A DNA stretch of 64,000 nt, taken from NCBI RefSeq assembly GCF_001690355.1, contig NZ_LZHG01000036.1, forward strand, positions 1 through 64,000. The letters run 5' to 3'. Under the pieces are notes generated by a model. It was not told the origin of the DNA, made no database searches, and was given only the letters and a program-made list of their open reading frames with translations. A program made the position numbers and the translations under genes. Of this stretch, positions 50,962-59,226 are shown one piece after another (position 1 is the stretch's first letter; every line of letters begins with the position of its first letter). The DNA comes from Gilliamella sp. Choc4-2. Its GTDB lineage: Bacteria > Pseudomonadota > Gammaproteobacteria > Enterobacterales > Orbaceae.

Positions 50962-51690
50962 CTAAAAATTGTCCTTTTGGCTTCTAAAAAAAATAAATAA
51001 ATCTAATTCATTGTTGAACTTGAATTTTTGTTGTAATTTTTTATCAGAGCATCGTAAAAATAAATTAATCAATTTTTCTGTTGCTAAGTTTGAAGGTAAA
51101 GTAATTGAATTTTCATTAATTGTATTCAAATATGACTTAATATTTTCATCTTCTGGTAACATTGTGCTAGCAAATAACAAATTAGAATAAGTATATTCAT
51201 GACCAGCACAAATAAGAACATCATCAGGAAGTTGTTTTAATTTGTTAAGTGAATTTAGCATTTTTTGATAAGTCTTTTCAAAAACTCGTCCGCATCCTGC
51301 TGAAAATAGGGCATCTCCTGTAAACAAATAAGGGTGGCAATAATAAGCAAGATGTCCAGATGTATGTCCAGGGACACTGATGAGATCAAATGTAAAATTC
51401 CCAATAGAAATTGTATTTTGATTATCTATATAATTTATTGGTAGATTAATCTCACTGGGACCATAAACTTCAATATGGTTATACCGTTCTTTTAATTTTG
51501 TTACACCACCTATATGGTCTATATGAAGATGAGTAAGTAAAATTCCAATAGGTGAGAGATCATTTTTCTTAACATAGTTAATGACAGTATCCGCCTCACT
51601 GGGATCAATAATGATGGCTTGGTTATCCGTATTTGATAACAACCAAATATAGTTATCTTTTAACGCAGGAATAATATGTAATTTAAACAT
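50962..51690 (-). CDS. gloB: Hydroxyacylglutathione hydrolase (glyoxalase II)
   Basis: The product is 242 residues. Metallo-beta-lactamase motif 'LLTHLHIDHIGG' near residue 51, 'VPGHTSGHLAYY', 'LFTGDALFSAGCGRVFE' and 'CAGHEYTYSN' bind two metals. It hydrolyses lactoylglutathione, using the glutathione whose synthesis begins with gshA nearby. It lies between mltD and rnhA, all on the minus strand. Confidence 0.93.
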   Translation of the reverse strand: MFKLHIIPALKDNYIWLLSNTDNQAIIIDPSEADTVINYVKKNDLSPIGILLTHLHIDHIGGVTKLKERYNHIEVYGPSEINLPINYIDNQNTISIGNFTFDLISVPGHTSGHLAYYCHPYLFTGDALFSAGCGRVFEKTYQKMLNSLNKLKQLPDDVLICAGHEYTYSNLLFASTMLPEDENIKSYLNTINENSITLPSNLATEKLINLFLRCSDKKLQQKFKFNNELDLFIFFRSQKDNF

Positions 51691-51713
51691 AGAAAGCTAT
51701 TCAAAATTGTTAA

Positions 51714-52193
51714 TTAAATGTTTTCTTTATTAGATTGCTCAAAAACGATATCTTTTAATGTTGGAGATTGAGCCCGTTTTTTCGCTAGAATATCACATCG
51801 TTCATTTTCAATATGACCAGAATGACCTTTTACCCAGAACCAGTTGATTTTGTGTAACAGAACAAGCTCATCCAATTTTTTCCATAAATCTTCATTTTTA
51901 ACAGGTCTTTTATTAGCCGTTTTCCAACCATTTTTCTTCCAACCATGAATCCAATTCATAATGCCATTACGTAAATATTGACTATCAGAATATAAGTCAA
52001 TTTCACAAGCTTGTTTTAATTGTTCTAAGGCAGTAATTGCTGCTAATAATTCCATCCTATTATTGGTTGTTTTAAAAAAACCTTCTGCTACCACTTTTTC
52101 TTGCTGTTTGTATTTTAAAATGGCTGCATAGCCGCCAGGTCCAGGGTTTCCTAAGCATGATCCGTCTGTATAAATTTCTATTTTTTTCAGCAT
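51714..52193 (-). CDS. rnhA: Ribonuclease HI
   Basis: The product is 159 residues. Catalytic residues fall at the E. coli positions: Asp10 in 'YTDGSC', Glu48 in 'NRMELLAA' and Asp70 in '[10 protein letters not shown]'; the fourth Asp lies in '[10 protein letters not shown]'. It degrades RNA in RNA-DNA hybrids. It is divergent from dnaQ with 180 bp between them, the arrangement known from E. coli. Confidence 0.95.
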   Translation of the reverse strand: MLKKIEIYTDGSCLGNPGPGGYAAILKYKQQEKVVAEGFFKTTNNRMELLAAITALEQLKQACEIDLYSDSQYLRNGIMNWIHGWKKNGWKTANKRPVKNEDLWKKLDELVLLHKINWFWVKGHSGHIENERCDILAKKRAQSPTLKDIVFEQSNKENI

Positions 52194-52373
52194 ATTTTGA
52201 TTGTCGATTAAATTGTTTAAGTTGGTTATATATTCATTGATGACAACTATTTTTAATTCATAATGAGTTTTGTATTTGTATAATCGCTAGATATCAACAT
52301 TAATCACTTTTGGTGATAGACTATAACACTAATTTATTTTTTCCCCAATTGTTAACAGATAAAAGAGAATAAC

Positions 52374-53108
52374 GTGATAAATAATTCCGCGCGCCAAATA
52401 GTATTAGATACAGAAACAACAGGTATGAATCAAGAAGGCAATAATCACTATGAAGGTCATAAAATTATTGAAATTGGTGCTGTTGAAATCATAAATCGTC
52501 GCTTAACTGGCAATCATTTTCATGTTTATATCAACCCTGAACGTTTGATTGATGAAGATGCTTTTAAAGTACATGGTATAGATAATGAGTTAGTTAAAGA
52601 TCAACCTATTTTTAAAAATATTGCTCATGATTTTATAAAATTTATTGATGGTGCTGAACTTATTATTCATAACGCATCTTTTGATGTTGGATTTATGGAT
52701 TATGAGTTTCGCTTATGCGGTTTAGATTTCAAAACAGCAGATCATTGTATTATTACTGATACCTTGGCTATGGCAAGACGCTTATTTCCAGGTAAGCGCA
52801 ACAACTTAGATGCGCTTTGTGAACGTTATCAAATCGATAATTCACATCGAACACTTCATGGAGCATTATTGGATGCTGAAATTTTAGCTGAAGTTTATTT
52901 AGCTATGACAGGGGGACAAACAACATTATCTTTTAATATGGATGATCAGAATTCTTTATCTGGTAATAATACTTCTATTCGTAGAGTTGAACGTAGCTCT
53001 ATACCTTTAAAAGTAATTAAAGCTTCTGAAGTTGAACTGTCTGAACATGAAGCTGTTTTAAAAAAAATTGATAAAAAAAGTGCGGGGGCCTTATGGCTCA
53101 TTAACTAA
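52374..53108 (+). CDS. dnaQ: DNA polymerase III epsilon subunit, GTG start
   Basis: The product is 244 residues with a GTG start at 52374. Exonuclease motifs: ExoI 'VLDTETTGM' (Asp12, Glu14), ExoII 'HNASFDVGFMDYE' and ExoIII 'HGALLDAEILAEVY'. The C-terminal part that binds the alpha subunit is present and ends 'GALWLIN'. It is the proofreading subunit of the replicative polymerase. tRNA-Asp follows, as in E. coli. Confidence 0.95.
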   Translation: MINNSARQIVLDTETTGMNQEGNNHYEGHKIIEIGAVEIINRRLTGNHFHVYINPERLIDEDAFKVHGIDNELVKDQPIFKNIAHDFIKFIDGAELIIHNASFDVGFMDYEFRLCGLDFKTADHCIITDTLAMARRLFPGKRNNLDALCERYQIDNSHRTLHGALLDAEILAEVYLAMTGGQTTLSFNMDDQNSLSGNNTSIRRVERSSIPLKVIKASEVELSEHEAVLKKIDKKSAGALWLIN

Positions 53109-53151
53109 TGATGATTTTATACGCAATCAATCATTAAATACAAAAATTTTA

Positions 53152-53180
53152 TTGACGGAAATGAAAATTATCTTTAATAT
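53152..53180 (+). promoter_or_regulatory. Sigma-70 promoter of the tRNA-Asp gene
   Basis: TTGACG (53152-53157), a 17-bp spacer and TAATAT (53175-53180) form a near-consensus promoter. The following CACGCC is a G+C-rich discriminator of the kind seen at stringently controlled stable-RNA promoters. TTAACGTT-CC-AACGTTAA (53191-53208) lies in the leader. Confidence 0.75.
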
Positions 53181-53224
53181 CACGCCTACTTTAACGTTCC
53201 AACGTTAAGATTATTAAATAAAGC

Positions 53225-53301
53225 GGAGCGGTAGTTCAGTTGGTTAGAATACCTGCCTGTCACGCAGGGGGTCGCGGGTTCGAGCCCCGTCCGTTCCGCC
53301 A
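53225..53301 (+). tRNA. tRNA-Asp (GTC)
   Basis: This 77-nt cloverleaf begins GGAGCGG and pairs with CCGTTCC. The anticodon GTC is at 53259-53261 in the loop CTGTCAC. The T-arm has GGTTCGA, and the CCA end is encoded. It is nearly identical to E. coli aspV, which also follows dnaQ. Confidence 0.98.
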
Positions 53302-53637
53302 ATTCAAATTGTCTAGTTAGTACGTTATAAGTTTTATTCTATTATTGACGCCATCTACTTATATTGAGTTAAATACTGAAACCTTTCTGAGTTACATTTA
53401 GTAATGTTAAACAATAGCTTTTTATTATAGATGGTGTTTCATTTTTGTTGGTAATCATTGGCATTTTGTGCCACTTTTAACGACAGTGCCTTTTTTATTT
53501 ATTAACGTCTTACTTTAGCTCAATAGTTCAGATTGCCTTTATTATTATTTTACTAAAAGATATTAGTATCAACCTCATATATAAAAGATACTTATTGAAA
53601 AGAGAGCAACAAAAAAAGTTTATTTAAAATATTAGCA

Positions 53638-53832
53638 ATGGTCTTAATTGTACTGTTAATATCTTTTATTCCTTCCTTGCATGTGTCAATTATTTTAGTT
53701 ATCGTTTTTTGCTCATCTTGTTTTGGATTTTATTTTTTAAGAAAAAGTAATAAGGATATAGTAGGGTGTATTGTCAGTAAAAAATTACAGGGTAAGTTAC
53801 CCTGTAACAGACATGAGCATAACGTTAAATAA
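53638..53832 (+). CDS. Doubtful small membrane ORF
   Basis: This 64-residue frame has one or two hydrophobic stretches (VLIVLLISFIPSLHVSIILV). It has no ribosome site before ATG 53638; the open frame reaches back to about 53599 without a start. Its last 18 codons run through the terminator of the opposite gene. It is more likely a gene relic than an expressed protein. The stretch from 53302 to 53637 holds nothing else coding. Confidence 0.2.
   Translation: MVLIVLLISFIPSLHVSIILVIVFCSSCFGFYFLRKSNKDIVGCIVSKKLQGKLPCNRHEHNVK
53785..53807 (-). terminator. Terminator of the dihydroorotate dehydrogenase-like gene
   Basis: TTACAGGGTAA (53785-53795) and TTACCCTGTAA (53797-53807) are perfect complements. 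On the minus strand the hairpin is followed by TTTTTTA. It lies 18 bp behind the stop. Confidence 0.8.
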
Positions 53833-54886
53833 TTTTATTCAAGGTTTTCTTGATTTCTATAGAAAGCAGAGGGTTCCACATTGCCCCAGTAGCGCTCATG
53901 ACTGCATCAGCGCCATTGCCGATGAACTGACGATAATGTTCACTGTTGCTTATTCCACCAACACCTACAATAACAAATTTTAATTCCATTTCTTGACGGA
54001 ATTTAGCTAATCTACTCACCATATCTAAACCTGCCCAACGAATTGCATCCCCACAGACACCACCTTCTTTTCTATTTTCACCTAATGCTGGGTTCCCTTT
54101 AGCATCAACTGGTTTAGCGGATAGTGTGTTGATTACACTTAAACCATCGATAATAGAACCGATACGAGTTAATAAAGAAACAATCCTTTCATCGTCAGGG
54201 AAATAGGCTAGTTTTAAAATAAGTGGACGATCAGGAACAGCTGTCTTAATGGCATTGACAATTCTTTCGACTTTATCTATATCAAAGCAAAGTAATTTAT
54301 TTGCCCCTTCGTTCGGGCAACTTAAATTTGCTTCAAGAATAGGCGCATTGGTTTCTTTAACTAATTTTGCGGCTAAAGCGTAATCATTTTCTATTTTGCC
54401 ATTACCTTCCGTGCCTTGGAAACTACCAATTACACATTGTCCATGACCTGCAGATTTTACCGCATCTTCCATATCTTGTTGCCATATATCAGGTGAAAAG
54501 GAAGGCACACCAAATGAGTTTGTTATTGATAATGGTTGATCATAATTTGTATCTGCTAATACCGTATCTAAATTACTTGATAATTTACCTTTAGCGTGTA
54601 CCGATAAGATGTTAGGTAAAGGATGACATTTATGAAGTTTAGTTCGTACTGTTTTATATACACATAAATCAAATCCATAAGCAAAAGCAGCTTTAATATA
54701 GTTAGCATTTAGTAAGGGGCCAGCGGGTATACCAAAAGGTAGATTTACCTCTATATTCAAAAATTTGGTTAACTTAGTAGGAACATTTTCTGTTTTATTT
54801 AATTGCACAAAAAGCCCAAATGGTCCTTTAGCATAATTATCTTCATAGCTAATATATGGATTATAGAAAGGTGTCAAAGATTTCAT
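53825..54886 (-). CDS. Dihydroorotate dehydrogenase-like flavoprotein (class 1 type)
   Basis: The product is 353 residues from the ATG behind GGGAG (54886); an ATG four codons upstream is possible. It has the DHODH barrel: 'NLPFGIPAGPLLNA' near residue 46, 'NLSCPNEGA' near residue 190, with the Cys that serves as base in class 1 enzymes, then 'LILKLAYFPDD' and FMN-phosphate site 'VIVGVGGISN'. There is no N-terminal membrane-binding helix, unlike class 2 PyrD. Class 1A enzymes pass electrons to fumarate, which fits the divergent fumarate reductase locus. It may be a pyrimidine enzyme or a related dehydrogenase. Confidence 0.8.
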   Translation of the reverse strand: MKSLTPFYNPYISYEDNYAKGPFGLFVQLNKTENVPTKLTKFLNIEVNLPFGIPAGPLLNANYIKAAFAYGFDLCVYKTVRTKLHKCHPLPNILSVHAKGKLSSNLDTVLADTNYDQPLSITNSFGVPSFSPDIWQQDMEDAVKSAGHGQCVIGSFQGTEGNGKIENDYALAAKLVKETNAPILEANLSCPNEGANKLLCFDIDKVERIVNAIKTAVPDRPLILKLAYFPDDERIVSLLTRIGSIIDGLSVINTLSAKPVDAKGNPALGENRKEGGVCGDAIRWAGLDMVSRLAKFRQEMELKFVIVGVGGISNSEHYRQFIGNGADAVMSATGAMWNPLLSIEIKKTLNKII

Positions 54887-55028
54887 ATTGTCTCCCATTT
54901 ATGCACGTCCTTAAGTGGTATTGTTTAAAATAAAAAATCCTCCATAAAGGAGGATTTGTAAATGAAATTAATAGGCAATGAAAGAGACGTAGTTTTAGAA
55001 CTAATTTATGGATTAACTTTATTTTCAT
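54861..55028 (-). CDS. Possible leader peptide overlapping the attenuator
   Basis: The ORF starts at ATG 55028 (another in-frame start at 55058) and encodes about 55 residues: a basic, Leu-rich start (MKIKLIHKLVLKLRLFHC), then 'NPPLWRIFYF' across the hairpin. It ends 25 bp inside the DHODH-like gene in another frame. Translating ribosomes would cover the hairpin, as in the E. coli pyrBI leader (pyrL). No clear ribosome site except a weak 'agagaa'. Expression is unproven. Confidence 0.3.
   Translation of the reverse strand: MKIKLIHKLVLKLRLFHCLLISFTNPPLWRIFYFKQYHLRTCINGRQYEIFDTFL
54930..54957 (-). terminator. Putative attenuator hairpin ahead of the DHODH-like gene
   Basis: AAATCCTCC (54935-54943) and GGAGGATTT (54949-54957) form a 9-bp stem. 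On the minus strand it is followed by TTTATTTTA, making a run with six T. It sits only about 50 nt upstream of the gene's start codon, inside the leader, and no other minus-strand gene ends there. This is the position of an attenuator rather than a gene-end terminator. Confidence 0.6.
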
Positions 55029-55381
55029 TATCAATGTTCTCTTTTCGTTAAGCTTCAAGGAATTCTAGCTAAATAAAAATAAAGTTCAAGAATAAATTAA
55101 TCAATAAATATATAACTAAATGAAATAGTTATAGTGTTTTTTTTTAGATTTTTATGCGTAGGTTTAAACAATGCTTGGCAAATTCAACTGATAAAATAAC
55201 TAAAAATCACTGCTAAAAGAATAAATTGTTACATAATTCTTTAATAAATATAAGAAATATTATTTCTCAAAATTGATACGTTAGTACATTTTTGAAACTA
55301 AAGTAAGTGGAGTATCAGAATAAGTAATGTTATTATTAAAGTTAGTAATTGAATCAAAATAAAATAATTAGGTATATTAAA
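55029..55381. promoter_or_regulatory. Divergent promoter region between DHODH-like gene and fumarate reductase operon
   Basis: This AT-rich stretch has no gene. It must hold the promoters of both sides. I looked for a full FNR site and found only partial ones (TTGATACGTTAGTA at about 55275). An ORF of 29 codons (54962-55051, +) with GGAGG 8 bp before its ATG overlaps the left edge; its ribosome site lies in the stem of the hairpin described at 54930. Confidence 0.4.
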
Positions 55382-58153
55382 ATGGAAAATAAAGACATAT
55401 TTAGTGCATTCACATTACCCAACGGTGTTGAGCTAAAAAATCGTATAATGATGGCTCCGATGACGACTTGTTCTGGCTTTCATGAAGGCTCTGTCACACA
55501 AGATTTAATAGAATACTATCAAGCAAGAGCAGGTGAAATTGGTACTATTATCGTTGAATGTGGCTTTGTAGATAATAAAGGATTAGCTTTTCCTGGTGCT
55601 ATTGGATTAGATAGCGATGACAAAATTGAAGGATTAGCAAAGGTTGCAAAAGCAATCAAAGAAAAAGGATCCAAAGCGGTTATTCAAGTTTACCATGGTG
55701 GTCGCATGGTTGAGCCAAAATTGATTGGTGGACAATTGCCTGTAGGACCAAGTGCAATAGCAGCACCACGTCCTGGCGCTGCAACTCCAATAGCACTAAC
55801 GGCTAATGAAGTAGATGAAATGGTCGATAAATTTGGTCAAGCTGTACGACGTGCTATCGAAGCAGGATTTGATGGTGTCGAAATTCACGGTGCAAATACT
55901 TATCTTATTCAACAATTCTACTCCCCAAATTCAAATCAACGAGATGATAAGTGGGGTGGTAGTCGTGATAATCGCACTCAATTTCCATTAGCAGTTTTAG
56001 ATATCACTCATAGCATGGCAAAACAATATGCATCCTCAGAGTTTATTGTTGGTTATCGTTTCTCTCCGGAAGAATTAGAAGTCCCAGGTATTCGTTTTGA
56101 TGACACAATGTATTTACTTGAAAAATTAGCTAAAAAAGGACTTGATTATGTTCATTTTTCAATGGGAACAACCCTTAGATCATCGATTGTTGATACTCAA
56201 GATCCAACACCATTAATCAAGAAGTTCATTGCGATGCGTTCTGATGTATTAGCTAAAATTCCGGTTGTTGGTGTTGGTAATGTTGTTAATAAAAGTGATA
56301 TTGATACTGCAATCGATAATGGCTATGATTTAGTTGCTGTTGGTCGAGCTTGCATTGCCTATCCAGATTGGGTTAATCGTATAAAGAAAGGAGAAACATT
56401 AGAATTAACGATAAATAGTGATAAGCGTGAAGCACTCAATATTCCAGAACCTCTATGGCATTTTTCACTTGTTGAAAGCTTAATTCGTGATGTTAATCTC
56501 AATGTTAAAAAATTCAAACCTGGCAATTATCAGGAAAAAGTTAATGATGAAACTTATGAGTTTTTGATTAATGTTGAATTAGGTAAAGACTTCATCAAAG
56601 ATTTAAAATTAATCAATGCAAATGAATTTAATAATGAAGTGTTAAATAATTTTGCTGCTATCAAAAGTCGAATTATCGATTCTAATAGCCCACATGTTGA
56701 TGCAATTTCTGGTGCAACCACGCAATGTGAGGCATTTAAGAAAGCCGTAACAAAAGCTATGGCAAAATCTAACAAAGAAGCAATTCTAGCTGAAGGAGGG
56801 GATCCTAACGATAAATCTTACGATGTTGTTGTCGTAGGCAGTGGTGGAGCAGGCTTAGCTGCTGCTATTCAAGCTTATGATCTCGGAGCAAATGTTATTA
56901 TTATTGAAAAAATGCCAGTAATTGGCGGAAACACAAATAAAGCATCAGCTGGTATGAACGCAGCAGAAACGAAATTTCAAAAACTTAAAGGCATTGTAGA
57001 TAGCAAAGATCTATTTTATAAAGAAACGCTGGCAGGTGGTAAAAATAAAAATAACACTGATCTACTCCGTTATTTTGTTGATAATGCACCTAATGCAATA
57101 AATTGGTTAGATGATAATGGTATAGAACTAAGTGGCATTACAACTACTGGTGGAATGAGTATAGATCGAACTCATCGCCCTGCCAATGGTGCGGCTGTGG
57201 GGGGATTTTTGATTAGCGGATTGGTAAAAAATATTAATAAACGTGGCATTGAAGTTATGTTAGAAACTTCCGTAACTGAAATTATTACAGAAAACCATAA
57301 AGTAGTGGGAGTGAAAATTTTAGAAGAAGATGGCTCTAGCCAAACTATTAAAACCAAAGCAGTAATTATTGCCACTGGAGGTTTCAGTGCTAATGAAAAA
57401 ATGGTTGAAAAATATCGTCCTGATCTTAAGGGTTTTGTAACTACCAATCATAAAGGAGCAACCGGTTCTGGTATTGTAATTTTGGAAAAGCTTGGCGCTG
57501 GTACTGTTGATATGGGAGAAATCCAAATCCATCCAACGGTTGAACAAACGACCTCATATTTAATTTCTGAATCTATACGTGGTGGTGGAGCTATTTTAGT
57601 TTCACAAAGCGGTCAACGATTTATCAATGAGCTTGATACTCGTGATAAGGTCTCGGCTGAGATTATCAAATTACCTGAACATTATTCTTATATTTTATTT
57701 GATCAGCAAATTCGGGATGAAAATAAGAATGTTGAAGAGTATGTTTCACACGAGCTTGTTACTCAAGCTAATACCATAGAAGAATTGGCACAGAAACTAT
57801 CTATTGATAGCAAAACTTTGACTAGAACAGTGGCCCGTTATAACCAATTTGCCGAAAATAAAAAAGATGAAGATTTTGGAAGAACAACAGGTATGCGCCA
57901 CCCTATCAATAAAGGGCCGTTTTATGCTATTAAAATAGCTCCGGGAGTTCATCATACTATGGGCGGTGTGACGATTAATACACAAACACAAGTACTAGAT
58001 ACTCATAAAAAAGTAATTCAAGGTGTGTTTGCGGCAGGTGAAGTTGTAGGAGGTATTCACGGAGCAAATCGTATTGGTGGAAATGCTGTTGCTGATATCA
58101 TAATATTTGGTATTCAAGCTGGTAAAAAAGCCACAGATTATATTAATAGTTAA
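55382..58153 (+). CDS. Soluble NADH:fumarate reductase-like three-domain flavoprotein
   Basis: The product is 923 residues from ATG 55382; an upstream TTG frame has no support. Residues 1-360 are an Old Yellow Enzyme-type NADH:flavin domain ('IQVYHGGRM', 'GVEIHGANTYLIQQF'). Residues 380-470 are an FMN_bind domain with flavinylation motif 'DAISGATT' at 440-447, acceptor Thr446. From residue 480 runs a fumarate reductase FAD domain ('VVGSGGAGLAAA'). Catalytic residues of fumarate reductases are all visible: 'RTHRPANG', 'ELDTRDK' (Arg acid), 'GVHHTMGG' and 'GANRIGGNA'. Urocanate reductase has Tyr in place of that Arg, so fumarate is the better substrate guess. There is no signal peptide. Klebsiella has a protein of the same domain order. 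Confidence 0.85.
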   Translation: MENKDIFSAFTLPNGVELKNRIMMAPMTTCSGFHEGSVTQDLIEYYQARAGEIGTIIVECGFVDNKGLAFPGAIGLDSDDKIEGLAKVAKAIKEKGSKAVIQVYHGGRMVEPKLIGGQLPVGPSAIAAPRPGAATPIALTANEVDEMVDKFGQAVRRAIEAGFDGVEIHGANTYLIQQFYSPNSNQRDDKWGGSRDNRTQFPLAVLDITHSMAKQYASSEFIVGYRFSPEELEVPGIRFDDTMYLLEKLAKKGLDYVHFSMGTTLRSSIVDTQDPTPLIKKFIAMRSDVLAKIPVVGVGNVVNKSDIDTAIDNGYDLVAVGRACIAYPDWVNRIKKGETLELTINSDKREALNIPEPLWHFSLVESLIRDVNLNVKKFKPGNYQEKVNDETYEFLINVELGKDFIKDLKLINANEFNNEVLNNFAAIKSRIIDSNSPHVDAISGATTQCEAFKKAVTKAMAKSNKEAILAEGGDPNDKSYDVVVVGSGGAGLAAAIQAYDLGANVIIIEKMPVIGGNTNKASAGMNAAETKFQKLKGIVDSKDLFYKETLAGGKNKNNTDLLRYFVDNAPNAINWLDDNGIELSGITTTGGMSIDRTHRPANGAAVGGFLISGLVKNINKRGIEVMLETSVTEIITENHKVVGVKILEEDGSSQTIKTKAVIIATGGFSANEKMVEKYRPDLKGFVTTNHKGATGSGIVILEKLGAGTVDMGEIQIHPTVEQTTSYLISESIRGGGAILVSQSGQRFINELDTRDKVSAEIIKLPEHYSYILFDQQIRDENKNVEEYVSHELVTQANTIEELAQKLSIDSKTLTRTVARYNQFAENKKDEDFGRTTGMRHPINKGPFYAIKIAPGVHHTMGGVTINTQTQVLDTHKKVIQGVFAAGEVVGGIHGANRIGGNAVADIIIFGIQAGKKATDYINS

Positions 58154-58181
58154 TTTATTTCAGTAGTTGAACTAATTTAAT

Positions 58182-59141
58182 ATGGCAAGTTCGAGCTATA
58201 AATATACTCAAACTTTAATGGGAACAGAGGTTTCATTAACACTTTTCGAACCTGATGAAATCGCTGCCCAAACCGTTTTTAATTCTATTAAAATACTTGA
58301 AGATAAATTGACAGTTAATCGTCCTGAATCAGAAGTAATGTCAATTAATTTAGCTGCAGGTCAACATCCAGTTAAAGTGAGTCCACCAGTGTATTCTCTT
58401 ATTGAACAAGCAGTTAAAGTAAGTTTACATTTCACTGATTATTTTAATTTGGCAATTGGACCAGTTGTAAAACTATGGAAAATTGGATTTAAAGGATACC
58501 AAGTGCCAAACTCTGAGCAAATTAAGCAACAACTCTTGTTAACCAATCCTCGATATATTGAACTCGATGCAAATACATATTCTGTATTTTTGAAAAAAGC
58601 AGGTATGAAAATTGATTTAGGTGCAATTGCTAAAGGTTATATAGCTGATGTAGTTAAGCATATTTTACATCAATATCATATTTATCAGGCTATCATTAAT
58701 TTAGGTGGTAATGTTCTTACATTAGGTCATTCCCCAATAAATGATAATGGTTATTGGCATGTTGGGTTAAGAAAACCATTTTCTCATCATAATGAATTAG
58801 CAGGAATTGTTAAGGTAAAAAATAAATCAATTGTTACTTCTGGTATCTATGAGCGCTTTTTTATGCAAAATGATATTCTCTATCATCATATATTTAATCC
58901 ATTAACGGGATACCCACTAAATAATGAATTAGAAAGCGTCACAATTATTTCTAATACCTCACTAGAAGGCGATATTTATTCAACTATTTTATATGGATTA
59001 GGAGTTTTAAAAGGAAGTGAATATTTGAAAAAAAATAGACATTTATCAGCAATATTTTTATTAAAAAATAAAACTATAAAATTAGTAAATTGTGATAATT
59101 TTTCTTTTCAACTTTTAGATGATGAATATGAAATAGTTTAA
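58182..59141 (+). CDS. apbE: FAD:protein FMN transferase ApbE, cytoplasmic form
   Basis: The product is 319 residues. 'QTLMGTEVSLTLF' at the start, 'IDLGAIAKGYIAD' near residue 146, 'INLGGNVLTLG' near residue 172 and 'HHIFNPLTGYP' near residue 240 are ApbE motifs. No signal peptide or lipobox is present, so it works in the cytoplasm, unlike classical ApbE. It lies 28 bp behind the FMN_bind-containing reductase and should attach FMN to Thr446 of that protein. Confidence 0.9.
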   Translation: MASSSYKYTQTLMGTEVSLTLFEPDEIAAQTVFNSIKILEDKLTVNRPESEVMSINLAAGQHPVKVSPPVYSLIEQAVKVSLHFTDYFNLAIGPVVKLWKIGFKGYQVPNSEQIKQQLLLTNPRYIELDANTYSVFLKKAGMKIDLGAIAKGYIADVVKHILHQYHIYQAIINLGGNVLTLGHSPINDNGYWHVGLRKPFSHHNELAGIVKVKNKSIVTSGIYERFFMQNDILYHHIFNPLTGYPLNNELESVTIISNTSLEGDIYSTILYGLGVLKGSEYLKKNRHLSAIFLLKNKTIKLVNCDNFSFQLLDDEYEIV

Positions 59142-59226
59142 AAAATAGCTGGCAAATTAACCTGTTATTGTCTGAGAATAGAATTTGGTTATAGATTGAT
59201 AATTTTTAAATTAGAAGGAAAAAACT

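Noticed and set aside
53345-53450. Imperfect inverted repeat ACGCCATCTA ... TAGATGGTGT, considered as a MITE
   Set aside because: Only about 10 bp match, no target duplication and no second copy seen in the window.
55382-58153. Urocanate reductase identity for the three-domain protein
   Set aside because: The Arg of the fumarate reductase motif (ELDTRDK) is kept, whereas urocanate reductase carries Tyr there, and no histidine-use gene is nearby.
58182-59141. ApbE as a periplasmic lipoprotein
   Set aside because: No signal peptide or lipobox at the N-terminus, and its likely target, the reductase, is cytoplasmic too.
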